Of a stretch of DNA of 64,000 bases, positions 1 through 8,768 are shown one piece after another (the first letter of the stretch is position 1; every line of letters starts with the position of its first letter). The DNA lies in the NCBI GenBank assembly GCA_034678485.1, contig JAXDBU010000055.1:1-64000 (forward strand), written 5' to 3'. The notes below the pieces were generated by a model that did no database searches, was not told the DNA's origin, and saw only the letters and a list, made by a program, of their open reading frames with translations. Position numbers and translations under genes: made by a program. This DNA comes from PLanc-01 sp034678485 (GTDB lineage Bacteria > Planctomycetota > Phycisphaerae > Sedimentisphaerales > Anaerobacaceae).

Positions 1-30
1 TGCTCGGCAAGACTCCAGAGTCAAGTCGGC

Positions 31-2157
31 CTAAGGGACTGTGACTTGGAGCGAGAAGGTCTTCAGCGGCTCCACACCTTCTTCCCACGGCCTGCGATAG
101 ACGAGCTTGAGAGTCATCTGCCCTTGACCGACCGCCTTGAAATCGAAGCTCTCCCACCCGCCAGCCCCGACAAGTGGTGGATCGCCTGTCTCGCGTGGCT
201 CGAACTGTGCCTCGCCGATCTGCTCCACGATGGAGTCCTCGTGATCCACCCATTCCCATCGATACCCCGTACTCGGATTCGATTCGAGCGTAACGGTAAA
301 TATCTGGCCCACCACAACCGTGACCCGTCCGTCATATGGTTCCCACCCCAGGCGGGGATAATCCAACCCTTCGGCAATCTTCCAGACGTCGTTTGGCCCA
401 TTCACAGTCTCGCCCACGAAGTCCCAGCCGGCATCGAGGAATGTCTTGGCCGTCTGCATCTGGGGAGTGGTCTTGCCAATCCCACCGACACCCCACGTCC
501 GGCCTGAGGTCAGGGTGTCCCAGAAACAATCGGTCACAGCGCCGCCGCCAGCACCATCGAATACGATACTCGCTACCAGCCCCCCGTCATATCCACTGCC
601 GCTGACCGCACCGGTACTGTAGCACTGGATCACAGCACCCCCGCTGAACCCCAGCAGGCCGCCAACATACAAACTCCCTCCATTACTGCTGACCGTACTG
701 GTGCTGTACGACTGGGCCACAACACCCCAGTTATCCCCAACCAGCCCGCCGACAACAAACCCGCCGTCGATCGTACCTGTGCTGTAGCACTGGGTAACGG
801 TGCCGTCATTCCACCCGGCCAGCCCGCCAACATACCAATGTGAGGTGATGTTGGCATCAACCACCCCCAGCTTCCTGACCTCGGCCCCAGATGCCAGGTG
901 GACAAAGAGTCCTGCTCCTACCGTCGTCAGATGCGAAATCGTGTGGCCGTTGCCGTCAAAGATACCGCCATATGGATCATGCTCGCTACCTATGGGATAG
1001 AAGGGAAGACTTCTCAAGTCGAGGTCCGCCACGAGCCTGAAGTGGCATTTCATGAGCCTGGGATTGTAGCCAATACTGTTCAGATCCTGGGACGTCGAGA
1101 TCAGATAAGGGTCATTCGGCTCGCCCGTACCGCCGGAGAACGTTGGCAGAGGCGGCCACGGTGATAGTTGCCACCATAGAATTGGATGTCCGCCACCCTG
1201 AGGCATGGCCCAGACATCGCTCGGTCCGTCTGCCTGACCCACAAAGTCCCAGCCAGCATCGATAAACGTCTTGGCTGTCTGCATCTCGGCGGTGGTCTTG
1301 CCTGTGCCTGCGTCACTCGTGGCCTGATCCGAAGTCTGGATGTCCCAAAAAGACTCGATGACATAACCCCAGGCGCGCCACATACCCACACACGAATTGC
1401 TGGCAACTAGCCCACCGACGAGTTCGACCCCTGTCACTGGCCCAATGGAGTAGCATTGGGAGATCGTACCGGGCACAGGTGATGGTTCCTCCGACGGGTC
1501 ACAGTTCATCCCCACCAAGCCGCCGACCATGTTGCTGCCGTTGACCGCACTGGTACTGTAGCAGTGAGTCGCAGCCCCGCCGTTCTGTCCAATCAGCCCG
1601 CCGACCACGATGTCGCCGTTGACTGCACCGGTGCTGTAGCATTGGATGACACGGCCAACGTTGTACCCTGCCACCCCACCAACATACCAACCTGAGCCAG
1701 TGATGTTGGCATCAACGACGCCCAGGTCCCTGACCTCACCGGCAGATCCATACCACCCCAATGTGCCAAACAGGCCCAGATAGCTCCCACCAGCGATCAC
1801 CAGATGGGAGATCGTGTGACCGTTGCCGTCGAAGCTGCCGGTGAAAGGAGTCCCCCGGAACCACTGCAACGAAGAGCGATCGTCATTCGGATTGGTGTCC
1901 GGCGCGATAATGGCCTTGTCGAAGACCTTGCGGCCGGGGAGGTTGGGGTCCAGGTCGATGTCGGCGGTCAGGATGAATTGCTTGTCGTGGTCGTTAGGTT
2001 CCTCGCCAAGGGCGATCAGGTCTTCCGCCGTGGCGATCTGGTACGGATCATTCGGCTCCCCCGTCCCGCCGCTGTATTGGGCCGTCGCGGTAGAAACAAC
2101 AACCAAGAAGAGGAACACTGCTGCACCATACGCCTGGAATCTACTTGGAGCAATCAT
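31..2157 (-). CDS. Secreted GLUG-repeat protein with C-terminal chagasin-like (I42) domain
   Basis: This is a 708-residue protein. The start at 2157 is preferred over an upstream ATG at 2193 because GGAGG lies about 7 bases before it and the residues that follow form a signal peptide ending near the A-T-A-Q-Y segment. Two similar modules follow, each opening with an SGGTGEPNDPY-like segment (about residues 28 and 340) and carrying repeated VGGL(V/I)G GLUG motifs, a fold common in planctomycete surface proteins. The last 100 residues resemble the chagasin family of cysteine-protease inhibitors: NPSTGYRW at residues 627-634, then a GAGG loop and an RPW motif, the three inhibitory loops of that family. 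The protein is probably exported and surface-exposed; a role in adhesion plus protease protection is inference. It is divergent from gap. Confidence 0.85.
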   Translation of the reverse strand: MIAPSRFQAYGAAVFLFLVVVSTATAQYSGGTGEPNDPYQIATAEDLIALGEEPNDHDKQFILTADIDLDPNLPGRKVFDKAIIAPDTNPNDDRSSLQWFRGTPFTGSFDGNGHTISHLVIAGGSYLGLFGTLGWYGSAGEVRDLGVVDANITGSGWYVGGVAGYNVGRVIQCYSTGAVNGDIVVGGLIGQNGGAATHCYSTSAVNGSNMVGGLVGMNCDPSEEPSPVPGTISQCYSIGPVTGVELVGGLVASNSCVGMWRAWGYVIESFWDIQTSDQATSDAGTGKTTAEMQTAKTFIDAGWDFVGQADGPSDVWAMPQGGGHPILWWQLSPWPPLPTFSGGTGEPNDPYLISTSQDLNSIGYNPRLMKCHFRLVADLDLRSLPFYPIGSEHDPYGGIFDGNGHTISHLTTVGAGLFVHLASGAEVRKLGVVDANITSHWYVGGLAGWNDGTVTQCYSTGTIDGGFVVGGLVGDNWGVVAQSYSTSTVSSNGGSLYVGGLLGFSGGAVIQCYSTGAVSGSGYDGGLVASIVFDGAGGGAVTDCFWDTLTSGRTWGVGGIGKTTPQMQTAKTFLDAGWDFVGETVNGPNDVWKIAEGLDYPRLGWEPYDGRVTVVVGQIFTVTLESNPSTGYRWEWVDHEDSIVEQIGEAQFEPRETGDPPLVGAGGWESFDFKAVGQGQMTLKLVYRRPWEEGVEPLKTFSLQVTVP

Positions 2158-2630
2158 GTTCTGCCTCCGATTGGTCTGGTGAACGGTGGGCATAGCCCAC
2201 CCTACCCCTGCGTCCCCGCGTCTCTACGTGGGTCGATCCTGGCTGCGGCCTAATGCCCGACCGCGTTCATCAGCGTTTATCCGCGGTTGTGAGTCGTCCC
2301 GTGGCGAGTGCGGCCCGATCCCGACCATCCCCCGGAATCCGCGTGCGGCGTGCATCTTCTCACCTCCCGATCTGCGAGCCTGGCGTGAACAGCGGCTCGG
2401 CGTGGAAACAGCCAGCGGCAGTACGGAAGCAGGGAAAGCCCGCTCCCCGGCCGCCGACAATGAACCTATTGTACCCGGCGGCCCAAGACAAATCCATCCG
2501 TAGAAGTACGTATTTTCGGACCTGCGTGTTGAAAACCGCCGTTTCCCGGTCCATTGGCCGGCGGGAGGCGTCATATCGTGCAGAGCAGCCAAACGCTGTT
2601 CCTGGCATGCCGACAAGGGCCAATAAATCC
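2158..2630. other. Divergent intergenic region, no gene recognised
   Basis: No convincing reading frame is present between the GLUG gene and the gap promoter. The region holds a small palindrome near its left end and a tract reading CGTTCATCAGCGTTTATCCG, which resembles a dispersed intergenic repeat of environmental bacteria. The long frames that cross this area lack start signals and recognisable domains. Confidence 0.5.
2185..2201. repeat. GGTGGGC-type short palindrome
   Basis: GGTGGGCATAGCCCACC is a perfect 7-bp inverted repeat around a 3-base loop, followed by CTACC. Near-copies lie at 11167-11183 and 12366-12383, so it is a dispersed element and not a local accident. Confidence 0.6.
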
Positions 2631-2660
2631 TTGACAGGGGGGGGGTTGCCCCACTACAGT
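2631..2660 (+). promoter_or_regulatory. Sigma-70-type promoter of gap
   Basis: TTGACA at 2631-2636 and TACAGT at 2655-2660 are separated by 18 bases. This leaves a leader of about 85 bases before the gap start codon. The spacer carries a run of eight or more G. Confidence 0.6.
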
Positions 2661-2750
2661 AGGGCCTTCGATTTTGGAGCCCCGCAGGGTAAGGGGTCTG
2701 ACCATAGGAATGATGCAACAACAGTGGCAGGTTTTTTAGGAGAAACGTAC

Positions 2751-3773
2751 ATGGCAGTGAAGGTAGGAATCAACGGTTTCGGGCGAATCGGGCGTTTGGT
2801 GCTCCGCGCACTGGCTGCGAAGGCTGACAAGTTCGAGGTCGTCGCGATCAACGACCTGTTCGACGCCGACATGCTGGCCTACATGCTGAAATATGACTCG
2901 ACCCAGGGCAGGTTCGCCGGCACGGTCGAGGCCAAGGGCAGTTCCATCATCGTCAACGGCAAAGAGATCCCGATCCTGGGCGAGAAGGACCCTGCCAAGC
3001 TGCCGTGGGGCGCCAAGGGTGTGGACGTCGTCCTGGAATCGACCGGCAAGTTCACCTCCCGCGCGGTCGAGGGCAAGGCCGGCTACGACACGCACCTGGT
3101 CGCCGGCGCCAAGAGAGTGCTGCTGAGCGCCCCAGCCAAGGACAAGCCGGACGCCACCATCGTTCTGGGCGTCAACGACAACGAGTTGAAGGCCTCGATG
3201 AAGTGCATCTCGAACGCCTCCTGCACGACCAACTCGCTGGCCCCCGCCTGCAAGGTCTTGCACGAGAAGATCGGCATCGTCAAGGGTCTGATGACCACGG
3301 TGCACGCCTACACGAACGACCAGGCCATCCTCGACATGCCGTACAAGGACAAGCGCCGAGGCCGAGCTGCCGCTCTGAGCACCGTGCCCTCGACGACCGG
3401 CGCCGCGAAGGCCCTGGGCGAGGTGATCCCGGCCCTGAAGGGCAAGCTGCACGGGTACGCCCTGCGAGTGCCGGTGCCCACCGGCTCGATCACCGATCTG
3501 ACGTTCATGGCTGCCCGGAAGACCAGCGTCGAAGAGATCAACGGCGCGATGAAGGAAGCCGCGGCGGGCGCGATGAAGGGGATCATCGAGTACGTGACCG
3601 ACCCGATCGTCTCCTCGGACATCATCGGCAATCCGCACAGCTCGATCTTCGACTCGACCAACACGATCGTCCTCGACGGCGACATGGTGAAGGTCACGAT
3701 GTGGTACGACAACGAGTGGGGTTACTCCTGCCGGACCGTCGATCTCATCGAGCGGATCGCGAAGCTGAAGTGA
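2751..3773 (+). CDS. gap: Glyceraldehyde-3-phosphate dehydrogenase, type I
   Basis: This 340-residue enzyme interconverts glyceraldehyde-3-phosphate and 1,3-bisphosphoglycerate with NAD(P) and phosphate in cytoplasmic glycolysis or gluconeogenesis. The sequence opens with the Rossmann motif INGFGRIGR and has the catalytic segment SNASCTTN with Cys158, the partner His185 (TVHAYTND) and the C-terminal WYDNEWGYS. The frame is open upstream as far as 2253, but the start at 2751 is set by AGGAG about 8 bases before it and by the family N-terminus; the upstream extension is not protein-like. It is followed 129 bases later by pgk, the next enzyme in the pathway, and probably shares its transcript. 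Confidence 0.97.
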   Translation: MAVKVGINGFGRIGRLVLRALAAKADKFEVVAINDLFDADMLAYMLKYDSTQGRFAGTVEAKGSSIIVNGKEIPILGEKDPAKLPWGAKGVDVVLESTGKFTSRAVEGKAGYDTHLVAGAKRVLLSAPAKDKPDATIVLGVNDNELKASMKCISNASCTTNSLAPACKVLHEKIGIVKGLMTTVHAYTNDQAILDMPYKDKRRGRAAALSTVPSTTGAAKALGEVIPALKGKLHGYALRVPVPTGSITDLTFMAARKTSVEEINGAMKEAAAGAMKGIIEYVTDPIVSSDIIGNPHSSIFDSTNTIVLDGDMVKVTMWYDNEWGYSCRTVDLIERIAKLK

Positions 3774-3902
3774 TTTACGATTTATGATTGACGATTTGCG
3801 ATTTGGGGGTCGGCGGCAATGCCGACACCCGGTCGCAGTCGGGACTTCCGAATGCCAGATGGTCAATCGTAAATAGTAATTAGCAAATTCGAAGGGGAAT
3901 CT
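3774..3902. repeat. AT-rich repeated tract between gap and pgk
   Basis: Short overlapping units of the type GATTTACGATTTATGATTGA recur at the left edge, and a partial reverse complement (TCAATCGTAAATAG) appears at the right edge, so the spacer could fold into a long imperfect hairpin. The composition is unlike the GC-rich surroundings. Confidence 0.5.
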
Positions 3903-5141
3903 ATGGCCAAAAAGACGGTTGCTGATATCGATGTCAAGGGCAAGAAGGTCCTGATGCGCGTCGATTTCAACGTCCCGCAGGACGACAAAGGCAACATCAC
4001 CAGCGACGACCGCATCGTCAAGGCGCTGCCCACGATCAAGAACGTGCTGGATCGCGGCGGCTCTCTGATCCTGATGAGTCACCTCGGGCGACCCGAAGGC
4101 GCGCGGGATGACGCATATACCCTCAAGCCGGTCGCAGTGAGGCTCTCCGAGCTGCTCGGCAAGAAGGTGGTCTTCGCCGACGACAGCGTCGGGCCGGATG
4201 CCAAAGCCAAGGCCCGGGCCCTCCAGCCGGGCGATGTCCTGCTGCTCGAGAACCTCCGTTTCAACCGGGAAGAGGTCATCAAGGACAAGGCTGCCAAAGA
4301 AGACGCCCAGCTCCGTCAGGCGAAGGACAGCTTCGCCAGACAGCTCGGCGAGATGGCGGATATCTACGTCGATGACGCCTTCGGCACGGCCCACCGGGAC
4401 AATGCTTCGATGTACACGGTGCCGCAGGTGATGGAGGGCAAGCCGCGAGTGATCGGGTTCCTGATTGAGAAGGAACTCAAGTTCCTCGGCGACACCATCA
4501 GGAATCCGGTGCATCCGTTCGTCGCTATCCTCGGCGGGGCCAAAGTCTCCGACAAAATCGGCGTGATCGAGAACCTCATCGGCAAGGTCGATCGCATCGT
4601 CATCGGCGGGGCAATGGCCTACACGTTCTTGAAGATGCGGGGCAAAGCCATCGGCGGCAGCCGGGTCGAGGACGACTTCCTGGACAAGGCCCAGGAGCTG
4701 CTGGATCGGGCGGCGGATATGAACTGCGAAGTCCTGCTGCCGCCGGACCATGCGGTCGTCCGCAAGCTGGAGGCCGGAGCCGAGCATCGGACTGCGGTCG
4801 GGGACATCGATCCCGGCTGGCAGGCGGTGGACATCGGTCCGATGGCCGCCAAGGAGTTTGCGGCCAAGATCGTCGACGCCAAGACCATCGTCTGGAACGG
4901 GCCGATGGGTGTCTTCGAGATCCCGCCCTTCGATCAGGGAACCAAGGCCATCGCGCAAGCGGTAGCCAAGGCAACCGGCAGGGGAGCCAAGAGCATCGTC
5001 GGCGGCGGCGACAGCGCCAGTGCCATCGAGCAGCTCGGCCTCCAGAACAAGATCAGTCACATCTCGACCGGCGGCGGCGCTTCCCTTGAATTCCTCGAAG
5101 GCAAAAAATTCAAGGCCATTGAAATCCTGGATGAGAAGTAG
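3903..5141 (+). CDS. pgk: Phosphoglycerate kinase
   Basis: A 412-residue cytoplasmic kinase that transfers phosphate between 1,3-bisphosphoglycerate and ADP. Family landmarks are the N-terminal substrate-binding segment RVDFNVPQD, the SHLGRP motif, the ENLRFN segment, the KVSDKIGVIENL region and the C-terminal nucleotide-binding GGGDSASA followed by STGGGASLEFLEGK. The start has AAGGGG about 6 bases upstream. Length is normal for the family. It lies in the same direction as gap, forming the usual gap-pgk pair, and a hairpin with a T-rich tail follows its stop codon. Confidence 0.97.
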   Translation: MAKKTVADIDVKGKKVLMRVDFNVPQDDKGNITSDDRIVKALPTIKNVLDRGGSLILMSHLGRPEGARDDAYTLKPVAVRLSELLGKKVVFADDSVGPDAKAKARALQPGDVLLLENLRFNREEVIKDKAAKEDAQLRQAKDSFARQLGEMADIYVDDAFGTAHRDNASMYTVPQVMEGKPRVIGFLIEKELKFLGDTIRNPVHPFVAILGGAKVSDKIGVIENLIGKVDRIVIGGAMAYTFLKMRGKAIGGSRVEDDFLDKAQELLDRAADMNCEVLLPPDHAVVRKLEAGAEHRTAVGDIDPGWQAVDIGPMAAKEFAAKIVDAKTIVWNGPMGVFEIPPFDQGTKAIAQAVAKATGRGAKSIVGGGDSASAIEQLGLQNKISHISTGGGASLEFLEGKKFKAIEILDEK

Positions 5142-5177
5142 ACGGGTGAATCCCACAGGGGATCGCGAAGAGTGGAT

Positions 5178-5218
5178 ACGAGAGCGTATGCGACGAGCGT
5201 GCGCTCTCGTTTGTTTGT
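5178..5218 (+). terminator. Probable intrinsic terminator after pgk
   Basis: ACGAGAGCG (5178-5186) pairs perfectly with CGCTCTCGT (5202-5210) across a 15-base loop and is followed by TTGTTTGT. It lies 37 bases after the pgk stop codon. Confidence 0.55.
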
Positions 5219-5281
5219 CGCGTTCGCACGTATCACGGGTTGGTCGGAGCACAAATGAAGACGTGCCGTATTCTGACACCT

Positions 5282-5371
5282 TGTCATGGTCAGCGAAGCG
5301 AACCATCCGGCCGCCCGAAGGGAGGTTCTTCGCATTCGCAACTCAGATCCTTCGCTTCGCTCGGCATGACA
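5282..5371. repeat. Dispersed intergenic inverted repeat (GTCAT...GCGAAGCGAA family)
   Basis: The left arm, TGTCATGGTCAGCGAAGCGA and onward, is an inverted match of the right arm ending CTTCGCTCGGCATGACA. Related elements are at 31090-31150, 33381-33484 and 58888-59000. This and the terminator fill most of the 332-base gap between pgk and rpe; no gene is seen in the gap. Confidence 0.65.
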
Positions 5372-5473
5372 CGTTTGTTCTGAGGTGGTCTCCAGGGCTT
5401 CGCGGAAATGCTGGAGGAGTAATCGACCGCACCCTTGCCGGACATTCACGAGGACTCAAGAAGGGAGAATTCC

Positions 5474-6154
5474 ATGCAGAGGGGATTGCCAAGTCCCGGG
5501 ACAATCGAGGTCGCGCCGTCCATACTCAGCGCGGACTTCGCGAAACTGGCCGACGAGATCGCCAGCGTGGCCACCGCAGGCGTCCAGATGCTCCACCTGG
5601 ACGTCATGGACGGCCATTTTGTGCCAAACATCACAATAGGCCCCGTGGTCATTGCCAAGCTTCGCAAGCACAGCGATCTTTTCTTCGACAGCCATCTCAT
5701 GATCAGCGAGCCGGCCAAGTACATCGAAGCCTTCGCGAAGGCCGGCGTGAACAACATCACGTTTCATATCGAGGTGACGGACGAGCCGGAGCGGATGGTG
5801 GATAGAATCCACGACCTGGGCTGCACCGCCGGGATCACGCTCAACCCGGAGACCCCGGTGGAATCCATCGCGAAGGTGGCTCCCCTCTGCGACATGGTGC
5901 TGGTGATGACGGTTCGACCGGGTTTCGGCGGCCAAGAGTTCATGGAAGACGCCGCTCGCAAGATCATCGCGGTCCGCGAGCTCGTCGGCCCCGGTATCCG
6001 CGTCGAAGTCGATGGCGGGATCGATGCCAAGACGACCCCGATTGTGGTCTCCTACGGCGCCGACACCCTCGTCGCCGGCAACGGCATCTTCGGCAAGTCC
6101 GACCGGGCCGGCGCCATAAAAGCCATTCAGGAGGCCGGCAAACAGGCCCCGTAG
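5474..6154 (+). CDS. rpe: Ribulose-phosphate 3-epimerase
   Basis: A 226-residue TIM-barrel enzyme that interconverts ribulose-5-phosphate and xylulose-5-phosphate in the pentose phosphate pathway. Recognisable elements are APSILSADF near the N-terminus, the metal and catalytic segment LHLDVMDGHFVPN (His41, Asp43), the FDSHLMI strand, VRPGFGGQEF and the second catalytic Asp in VEVDGGI. The start at 5474 is preferred over 5435 because AAGGGAG lies about 6 bases upstream and the extra N-terminal residues are not family-like. It is separated from pgk by a terminator and a repeat, so it probably has its own promoter. accD follows after 27 bases. Confidence 0.96.
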   Translation: MQRGLPSPGTIEVAPSILSADFAKLADEIASVATAGVQMLHLDVMDGHFVPNITIGPVVIAKLRKHSDLFFDSHLMISEPAKYIEAFAKAGVNNITFHIEVTDEPERMVDRIHDLGCTAGITLNPETPVESIAKVAPLCDMVLVMTVRPGFGGQEFMEDAARKIIAVRELVGPGIRVEVDGGIDAKTTPIVVSYGADTLVAGNGIFGKSDRAGAIKAIQEAGKQAP

Positions 6155-6181
6155 CTTTTCCGACGCCAATCTGGTACACTC

Positions 6182-7030
6182 ATGCCCATGACAAAAAAAG
6201 CCAAGAACTGGAACGGTTTCTCGCTGCGGCCACGCAAGGAAATGCCCGAAGGGCTCTGGATGAAGTGCCCCAGTTGCGAGCACATGCTCTATCGCAGTGC
6301 CGTGGAGAAGAACCAAAACGTCTGCCCGGAGTGCGACTACCACTTCCGCGTCGGGGCACTGACCCGCATCGAATACCTCGCGGACGAGGGCACGTTCCAG
6401 CAGATCTTGGAGGACATGACCACCGCCGACCCGCTCGACTTCAAATACCGCGGCACAACCTACAAACAGCGGGTCAAAGACGACGAGAAGAAGTCCGGCA
6501 TGAAGGAAGCAATCCTCATCGGCAAGGCCTTCATCAAGGGTCGCGGCGTGGTCCTGGGCATCATGGAGCCCAACTTCCTCATGGGCTCGATGGGCGCTGT
6601 CGTGGGCGAGAAGCTCTGCGTCGCGGTCGATAAGGCCATCGAAGAGTCGCTGCCCCTGATCGTGGTGAGCTGTTCCGGCGGGGCCCGCATGCACGAGGGC
6701 GTCGTCTCGCTCGGCCAGATGGCCAAGACCTCCGCCGCCATGGCCCATCTCGACGAGGCCAAAGGCCTGTTCATCTCCGTCCTGGCCGACCCCACCACCG
6801 GCGGCGTCACCGCCAGTTTCGCCATGCTGGGCGACGTGATCGTTGCCGAGCCGGGAGCCCTGATCGGCTTCGCCGGCCCCCGCACGATCGCGGAGACCAT
6901 CAAGGTCGAGTTGCCCGACGGCTTCCAGACCGCCGAGTTCATGCTCGAGCACGGCTTCGTCGACATGATCGTCCACCGCAAAGACCTGCGAAGCGAGATC
7001 GCCCGCATCATCGACTACACCCAGAAATAG
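6182..7030 (+). CDS. accD: Acetyl-CoA carboxylase carboxyltransferase subunit beta
   Basis: A 282-residue protein of the carboxyltransferase half of acetyl-CoA carboxylase, which makes malonyl-CoA for fatty-acid synthesis together with AccA (not in this window). The N-terminal zinc ribbon is complete: Cys29 and Cys32 (CPSC), Cys48 and Cys51 (CPEC). The crotonase-like core follows, with the oxyanion-hole segment SCSGGARMHEG and the TTGGVTASFA motif. The start could be 6182 or the in-frame ATG at 6188; neither has a clear ribosome-binding site, so translation may be coupled to rpe, whose stop is 27 bases upstream. Confidence 0.95.
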   Translation: MPMTKKAKNWNGFSLRPRKEMPEGLWMKCPSCEHMLYRSAVEKNQNVCPECDYHFRVGALTRIEYLADEGTFQQILEDMTTADPLDFKYRGTTYKQRVKDDEKKSGMKEAILIGKAFIKGRGVVLGIMEPNFLMGSMGAVVGEKLCVAVDKAIEESLPLIVVSCSGGARMHEGVVSLGQMAKTSAAMAHLDEAKGLFISVLADPTTGGVTASFAMLGDVIVAEPGALIGFAGPRTIAETIKVELPDGFQTAEFMLEHGFVDMIVHRKDLRSEIARIIDYTQK

Positions 7031-7175
7031 TCGCCATCTTCACCACGGAGACGCAGAGCATAAAGGGGTGCCGTGTAACCTCTTGTAGAACAAGGGATTA
7101 TGTGAATTGGCGGCAGCGGTAGGTCGTTCTGGGTTGCCCGGCATCCGTTCGTCAGCATCGAACGCGACGAGCGCC

Positions 7176-7673
7176 TCAGGGCGATTCCATATCGCGGCCT
7201 GTGAGTCCCTTGATTGCCCTCAACTGACGGACAATCTCTCTGTCGCGTGGGCGGCCCATCGCCTCTTTCGCCGCGATCAGGGCATTGATCGTCAGCACGC
7301 GAGTATTGATGCCTTCGATCACGACGATCTGACTGGCCGTACGCACCTTGTCATAGCCGCCCAAACCCTGGATCTCACTGAGGCAATCGAGGTGGCCGAG
7401 GTCTGTATCGAGATAGAGGTTGCTGAACTCGCTCGCGTTTTCGGGCGTCAGCGTCAGCGGCCTGCGACCAGGTGTCATCCGATGGACCGGGTGCAGATCG
7501 GCCAGGGCTTCCTGCAGCCTGAGTAGGTTCCCGATGGAGAAGTCGCAGCAGACATCGATATCCTGTGTGAGGAGCGTGCAGCCGTGGACGACGCCGGCGT
7601 AGCCACCGACGATCACGAAGTCCACGCCGGCCCGGCCGAGGCGACACAGGAGATTGGGAAGGTCGATGCTCAT
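7176..7673 (-). CDS. Nucleotidyltransferase-fold protein (AbiEii/MNT-like)
   Basis: A 165-residue protein with the hallmark of small nucleotidyltransferases: a GGYAGVVHG segment near residue 23, then the metal-binding DIDV near residue 38, and a later strand GHLDCL supplying the probable third acidic residue. Such proteins modify RNA or proteins and are often one half of a toxin-antitoxin or phage-defence pair, but this one could also be a stand-alone enzyme. Its ATG overlaps the stop of the 64-residue upstream gene by 4 bases, which implies a two-gene operon. Function is uncertain; the fold assignment is fairly secure. Confidence 0.75.
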   Translation of the reverse strand: MSIDLPNLLCRLGRAGVDFVIVGGYAGVVHGCTLLTQDIDVCCDFSIGNLLRLQEALADLHPVHRMTPGRRPLTLTPENASEFSNLYLDTDLGHLDCLSEIQGLGGYDKVRTASQIVVIEGINTRVLTINALIAAKEAMGRPRDREIVRQLRAIKGLTGRDMESP

Positions 7674-7864
7674 GGCCGTCTGGCCTTTCGCAGCATCTCG
7701 GCCGTGTTCAAGGCAATCTGGTGCCGGCGGACGCGTTCGGTGGGGCTCAGAGCGAGGTTGGCGCGGAGCATCGCGACGTCGATGCCGGACTCGATCGCCT
7801 CGCGGATCGGGTCCAGGGAGGACGACGCGTCCCGCAGTTCCTGTTGTGCAGGCCGTTTGCTCAT
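7670..7864 (-). CDS. Small protein, upstream partner of the nucleotidyltransferase
   Basis: A 64-residue protein not recognised with confidence. It is polar and mostly helical in appearance, with a C-terminal segment (LSPTERVRRHQIALNTAEML) rich in charged residues. A GAGG precedes the start and its stop overlaps the next ATG by 4 bases, so the two are co-translated. Small partner genes of this size are common next to nucleotidyltransferases. No DNA-binding motif is evident, so calling it an antitoxin would be a guess. Confidence 0.65.
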   Translation of the reverse strand: MSKRPAQQELRDASSSLDPIREAIESGIDVAMLRANLALSPTERVRRHQIALNTAEMLRKARRP

Positions 7865-8005
7865 ACCTCGATTCTAACGCCGGCCTTCTCCAGGAGCAAC
7901 GACGTTGCGCCCTGCACCGTTACACGCGGGACACAGGACGAAGTCCAGCCGCTGAGGAACGGGGATGAACGCAGCCCTGCCTTCGGCCGCAACCAGGAAT
8001 CGACT

Positions 8006-8620
8006 CACGCAGAGCCGCTGAGACGCAGAGCATGGAAGGAATGGGCGAGAGCCCTGAATTCGCCAAACCGCGGCTCTGACCTTCTCACGTTCTGATCTTC
8101 TCGCCTTCTCCCCGTCTCCCCTCAGCATCCCTGTCGCTCTGCACGAGACGACGTTCTCTCTTCCGACGCCTTCGAGGGTAATGGTGGAGACACCCATTAC
8201 CCCGGCCTCTTCTCCGCTGGTAACGCCGAAATGCGGCAGACGTTCAGAATCCGCACCTTCGCCCTCACGCCAAAAATGTACCTGACACCGTTCCGTTCCT
8301 CGATAGAATCGCCGTCGACTCGCGCGGAGACGCTGAGGCGCAGAGCACAGAAGGCAAAGGCGAACTCCCGAATTCGCCAGACCATGACTTCTCCGACCTT
8401 CTCACGTTCTGATCTTCTCACCTTCTCCCCGTCTTCCCTCCGCGTCCCTGCGACTCTGCGCGAGACAAGACTCTCCCTCCTGACGCCTTCGGGGGTACGG
8501 GCGGAGACAGCCATTTCTCGTGCCTCTTCTCCACCGGTGACGCCGAAATACGGCAGACGTTCAGAATCCGCACCTTCGCCCCCACGCCAAAAATGTACCT
8601 GACACCGTTCCGTTCCCCCG
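8006..8620. repeat. Two tandem copies of a ~300-bp repeat, period about 317 bp
   Basis: Copy 1 spans about 8006-8306 and copy 2 about 8317-8620. Aligned landmarks recur 314-317 bases apart: GAATTCGCC at 8056 and 8370, CTTCTCACGTTCTGATCTTC at 8081 and 8398, CAAAAATGTACCTGACACCG at 8271 and 8588. Each copy starts with an ACGCAGAG-type repeat (also at about 7043) and ends with a CCTGACACCGTTCCGTT tail resembling ends associated with REP transposases. The region 7865-8768 holds no convincing gene. Confidence 0.75.
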
Positions 8621-8768
8621 ACGGTCTCCGGACTGACAACTTTCCCAAGCACTTTTAACTTGTTTGCTTCGCCTGTCCCCGCCATAATAGTCCCAGGAAG
8701 ACACTGCGGATGAACCTGTGATGAACGACGTGGGGTCCGGGGTGGGCCTGCAGATGTGGAGAGATGCG

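Noticed and set aside
2736..5306. An 856-residue open frame on the minus strand opposite gap and pgk
   Set aside because: It is antisense to two certain genes, has low-complexity Asp/Leu/Arg-rich composition typical of GC-rich shadows, and has no start signal.
8197..8685. Frames across the tandem repeat encoding similar peptides
   Set aside because: The similarity comes from the DNA repeat itself; there is no start signal or conserved protein.
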